This document shows, piece after piece, positions 61,584-64,000 of a stretch of 64,000 nucleotides of DNA. Position 1 is the stretch's first letter. Each line of letters starts with the position of its first letter. This DNA is from Actinernus sp. WN-2022 (lineage: Eukaryota > Cnidaria > Anthozoa > Actiniaria > Actinernidae), in assembly GCA_030867875.1 (NCBI GenBank), contig JAOWCC010001751.1:21164026-21228025 (forward strand), read 5' to 3'. Made by a program: the position numbers and the translations under genes. Below the pieces are notes generated by a model that searched no databases, had not been told where the DNA came from, and worked only from the letters and a program-made list of their open reading frames with translations.

Positions 61584-62164
61584 CTAAAATATCAACGTTA
61601 ACAATGGTGAGTAATACTGTGGCCTATTACAATGTAACTCTGTGGAACTCTGAAAAATCACTGAATTTCTAACGGGACCTGAAACAACCATAAGAGACTG
61701 ATCAATTTAGCCAGGACCCAGCTAATTCACAGATCGAATTGGAATTTAGCATGTTGGTTTTCGTGAGAGAGGAAAACCGGAGAAAAACCCTCGGAACAAG
61801 GGCAAGTGTAAGATAATCCATTTATTTGTGTCATTCTGTCATGTCCTGTAATTGAATTTAGCCTGAATCATATTAACAGAGCGACGCTAGCAGTTTTCAT
61901 TAATCGTGCAGGGAATCAAAGTATGCATATGGCGGAAAGAGGTATACGATAGCATTGTTTTATCAAATTGTAATATTACTTTTACATAATCAATGATTAT
62001 TTAGCGTGATCCTATGGTATCGAGCATGTTTAGTACAGGAATTTATCCTCGTATTGTGTATTGAGTTAGTTATATCTGTGTTTATGATATTATTTGCAGT
62101 TTTTACGTGAATTCAGTACACCACCAATAAATAATTACAATTCCAACGATCGCCTGGTTGCCGC
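61584..62164. other. 5'-side intron, repeat fragment
   Basis: 61.66-61.80 kb contains GAGGAAAACCGGAGAAAAAC, a fragment of a repeat related to 50.0-50.28 kb. No exon with TMD1 similarity was found. Confidence 0.4.
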
Positions 62165-62166
62165 TA

Positions 62167-63009
62167 TACCCTGGTGCCAGAGGTTCTAGGTTTTGGTTCT
62201 AGGTTTTGTTTAGGTTAGGTTAAGGCGCGAAGCGCCGTCATCGTGGAGCGAAGCAACGAGAGGGAGAGAAGAGAACCTCTGGTCAAATCCGTTGAGAATC
62301 TCACTTCCATGCAGAAGCTAGGTTCAGATTTTGAACCTCGTCTCCGATTGGCTTATCTACTTATTACCAAGCGCGACCGTGAGTGCTTGATACAACAGCA
62401 ATTGTTATTGGCCTACCACTTCAAACCGGTTTTACGACAACTGTATGTGGTTTTACTCAGTTCCAACCGCGACTGGTGAAGGAGATGCACGAAGTGAAAA
62501 TCAAGAGTTTTTGAGTATTTTTGGGGACGCTGTGAAGTTTACGTTGGCTTCAAAGTTTCCGGAGATTACTAAATTGAAGACAAAACAAGAAGAGGCACTG
62601 TACGAGTTTATAAAACGTAAAGACGTCTTCACTGTGCTTCCGACAGGTCGTCCCCGTGAAGAAACGGTCTACAGCACGACAGCAAATTCTAGCACAAGGC
62701 ACTTTTTTCACTGTCCAGAGTAGCCATATAAAGAACCACACTACAGTTGTCATTTCATGCTTCACAGCGCCACGTGCAATTGTTCGTGTGTGAAATCAAA
62801 ACATTGGTCGTCACAGTTTGACAGGTTATAGGCCGCAAAACCGGTTTGACTCGCCTCGATTTCAAACTAAACGCATGGAAGTGAGATTATCAACGGATTT
62901 GACCAGAGGTTCTCTTCTATCCCTCTCGTCGCTTCGCTCCTCGATGACGGCGCTTCGTGCCTTAACCTAACCTAGAAAAAAAAACCTAGAACCTCTGGCA
63001 ACCAGGGTA
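62167..63009. mobile_element. 843-bp long-TIR element with RecQ-like fragment, 9-bp duplication
   Basis: TIRs of about 130-170 bp: TACCCTGGTGCCAGAGGTTC, GGCGCGAAGCGCCGTCATC and GTCAAATCCGTTGA at the left, inverted at the right (ending CCAGAGGTTCTAGG on the opposite strand). GGTTGCCGC at 62156-62164 and 63010-63018 fits a 9-bp target duplication, with two extra bases (TA) at the left. The interior contains a RecQ-like fragment. Its TIR sequence differs from the element at 44753. Confidence 0.75.
62480..62700 (+). pseudogene. RecQ-like helicase N-terminal fragment
   Basis: AVKFTLASKFPEITKLKTKQ, then EEALYEFIKRKDVFTVLPTG, which is the motif 0/Walker A lead-in of cnidarian-type RecQ-like helicases. 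After LPTG the GKS is lost and the frame leaves the family. It covers the same domain region as 45800-45979. Confidence 0.75.
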
Positions 63010-63339
63010 GGTTGCCGCATTCTCAGTATATTAAAATCAACTCTTCAAACCGCCAAACCGGGGCCATTACAACGTATGTAAAGAATGGACAATCTGAGGC
63101 CCCAGCCGTTTCAGTAAAATCTCTGGCTTAAATAACATCATGGGTAGAACTCTGGCTTTATATGGAGTACATGCTAATGTGCCATGGCCGACGCTAAGGA
63201 AGGAACGCAACGACGAGGGTTTTGACCGAAAGGGGTCGGCAATTTGAGATTGGGTTACGTGATAAGGATTACCGTGGTACCGTGGGGCACGGAGGGAATG
63301 TAGAAGGCAATTAAACCAACTCAGAGATCTCACAGCAGA

Positions 63340-64000
63340 CTGTCACGATATAGGTATTATTAGACACAAGAGGTCCTACTTAGAAACACGATTTGACCTT
63401 GTGACTAGAGCCTTTGACAAACTAGCTAATTTACAGGCAGGAGACGTAGAAATCCATGACGGGATTACAAAGGAATTTGAAGCATTCGAAAGGGAAAACA
63501 CCGAATTGTCAAAAATAGCCAACAACAGGATGCTGGAGCTAAAACGTAGTGAAGAGCGAGGCAGTTCCACACTAGGATCTGAAAGTTCTAGCCGATCCAG
63601 GACATAAAAAAAATCGAGCTATTCGAAATCGTCCTCATCCTCGTCTCTTCTAGTCGAAAAGAAGGTTAAAACGGCTACAAAATTAGCTAGATTGGGGGCA
63701 GAAATGCGATTAGCCGATATAGAGTATCAGAAGAAAGCCGCGCTTCGAAAACAAAAGGGGCGAATTTAAGACGTTTGAGCTAACAAAGAGCTACGAGATC
63801 AAGCAAGCCGAGTTAAAAGCCCTCATAAAGGTTGATGAAGAATTTGGTGCAACACCAGAGTTGCCAGGCAAAATTACTCAGTTAACCTCGATAACACAAC
63901 CCGGAAACACGCAAAGTATTCCCGTATCAATTTACACTGCGACTGTACCACCGGTGTCAATTACCACACGGTTATCAGAATGCGGAAACAAGGCAAATTC
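63340..64000 (+). pseudogene. gag-like reading frame of a probable BEL/Pao-type retrotransposon
   Basis: RSYLETRFDLVTRAFDKLAN, DVEIHDGITKEFEAFERE, a serine-rich stretch, then after a stop (63605) KKVKTATKLARLGAEMRLA and, after a frame shift near 63768, TFELTKSYEIKQAELKALI and VDEEFGATPELPG. The helical charged N-terminus and serine linker fit BEL/Pao gag proteins. It runs off the window. Confidence 0.6.

Overview
The window is animal (eukaryotic) genomic DNA with one clear host gene. Most of the rest is repeats. Everything that reads as host coding sequence is one intron-rich gene on the minus strand: an ABCB1-like (P-glycoprotein/MDR) full ABC transporter. 22 exons (positions 61583 down to 29202) have canonical splice sites and compatible phases. 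Together they give 3195 nt, or 1064 residues plus a stop. The 5' end (first transmembrane helices) lies beyond the right edge. The exon structure, AT-rich introns and repeat types (TTAA-flanked MITEs, tRNA-derived SINEs, RecQ-like helicase fragments in mobile elements, Gypsy and LINE remnants) suggest a cnidarian such as a stony coral or sea anemone. That assignment is inference, not proof.

Layout. 1-6.2 kb: copies of an interspersed repeat, a 67-bp hairpin with a 9-bp target duplication and a ~475-bp MITE. 6.2-18.9 kb: a very large palindrome whose ~3.2-kb arms each carry a modular minisatellite. The left arm is interrupted by a 3.3-kb element (7588-10884) with long inverted repeats and hobo/hAT-like termini. 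The palindrome spacer holds a nested TTAA-flanked element. 19.2-22.1 kb: a 2.8-kb inverted-repeat element with arrays of GTTTAAAC, inserted in a sequence whose empty version is also in this window (9.3-10.0 kb). 22.1-29.1 kb: MITEs, hairpins and microsatellites, no convincing gene. 29.2-61.6 kb: the ABCB1-like gene, with introns full of MITEs, a LINE interrupted by several insertions, a Gypsy remnant, SINEs and one element carrying a RecQ-like helicase pseudogene. 61.6-64 kb: a second element with a RecQ-like fragment and the start of a degraded gag-like reading frame.

The most unusual features are: two different long-inverted-repeat elements, each with a 9-bp target duplication and the same region of a RecQ-like helicase; tiny hairpins that also make 9-bp duplications; several insertions whose empty site is in the same window; and the large palindrome with promoter-like inverted repeats in its left-arm insert. 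No rRNA gene, free-standing tRNA gene or CRISPR array was seen. Coordinates and translations were worked out by eye; no homology search was possible.
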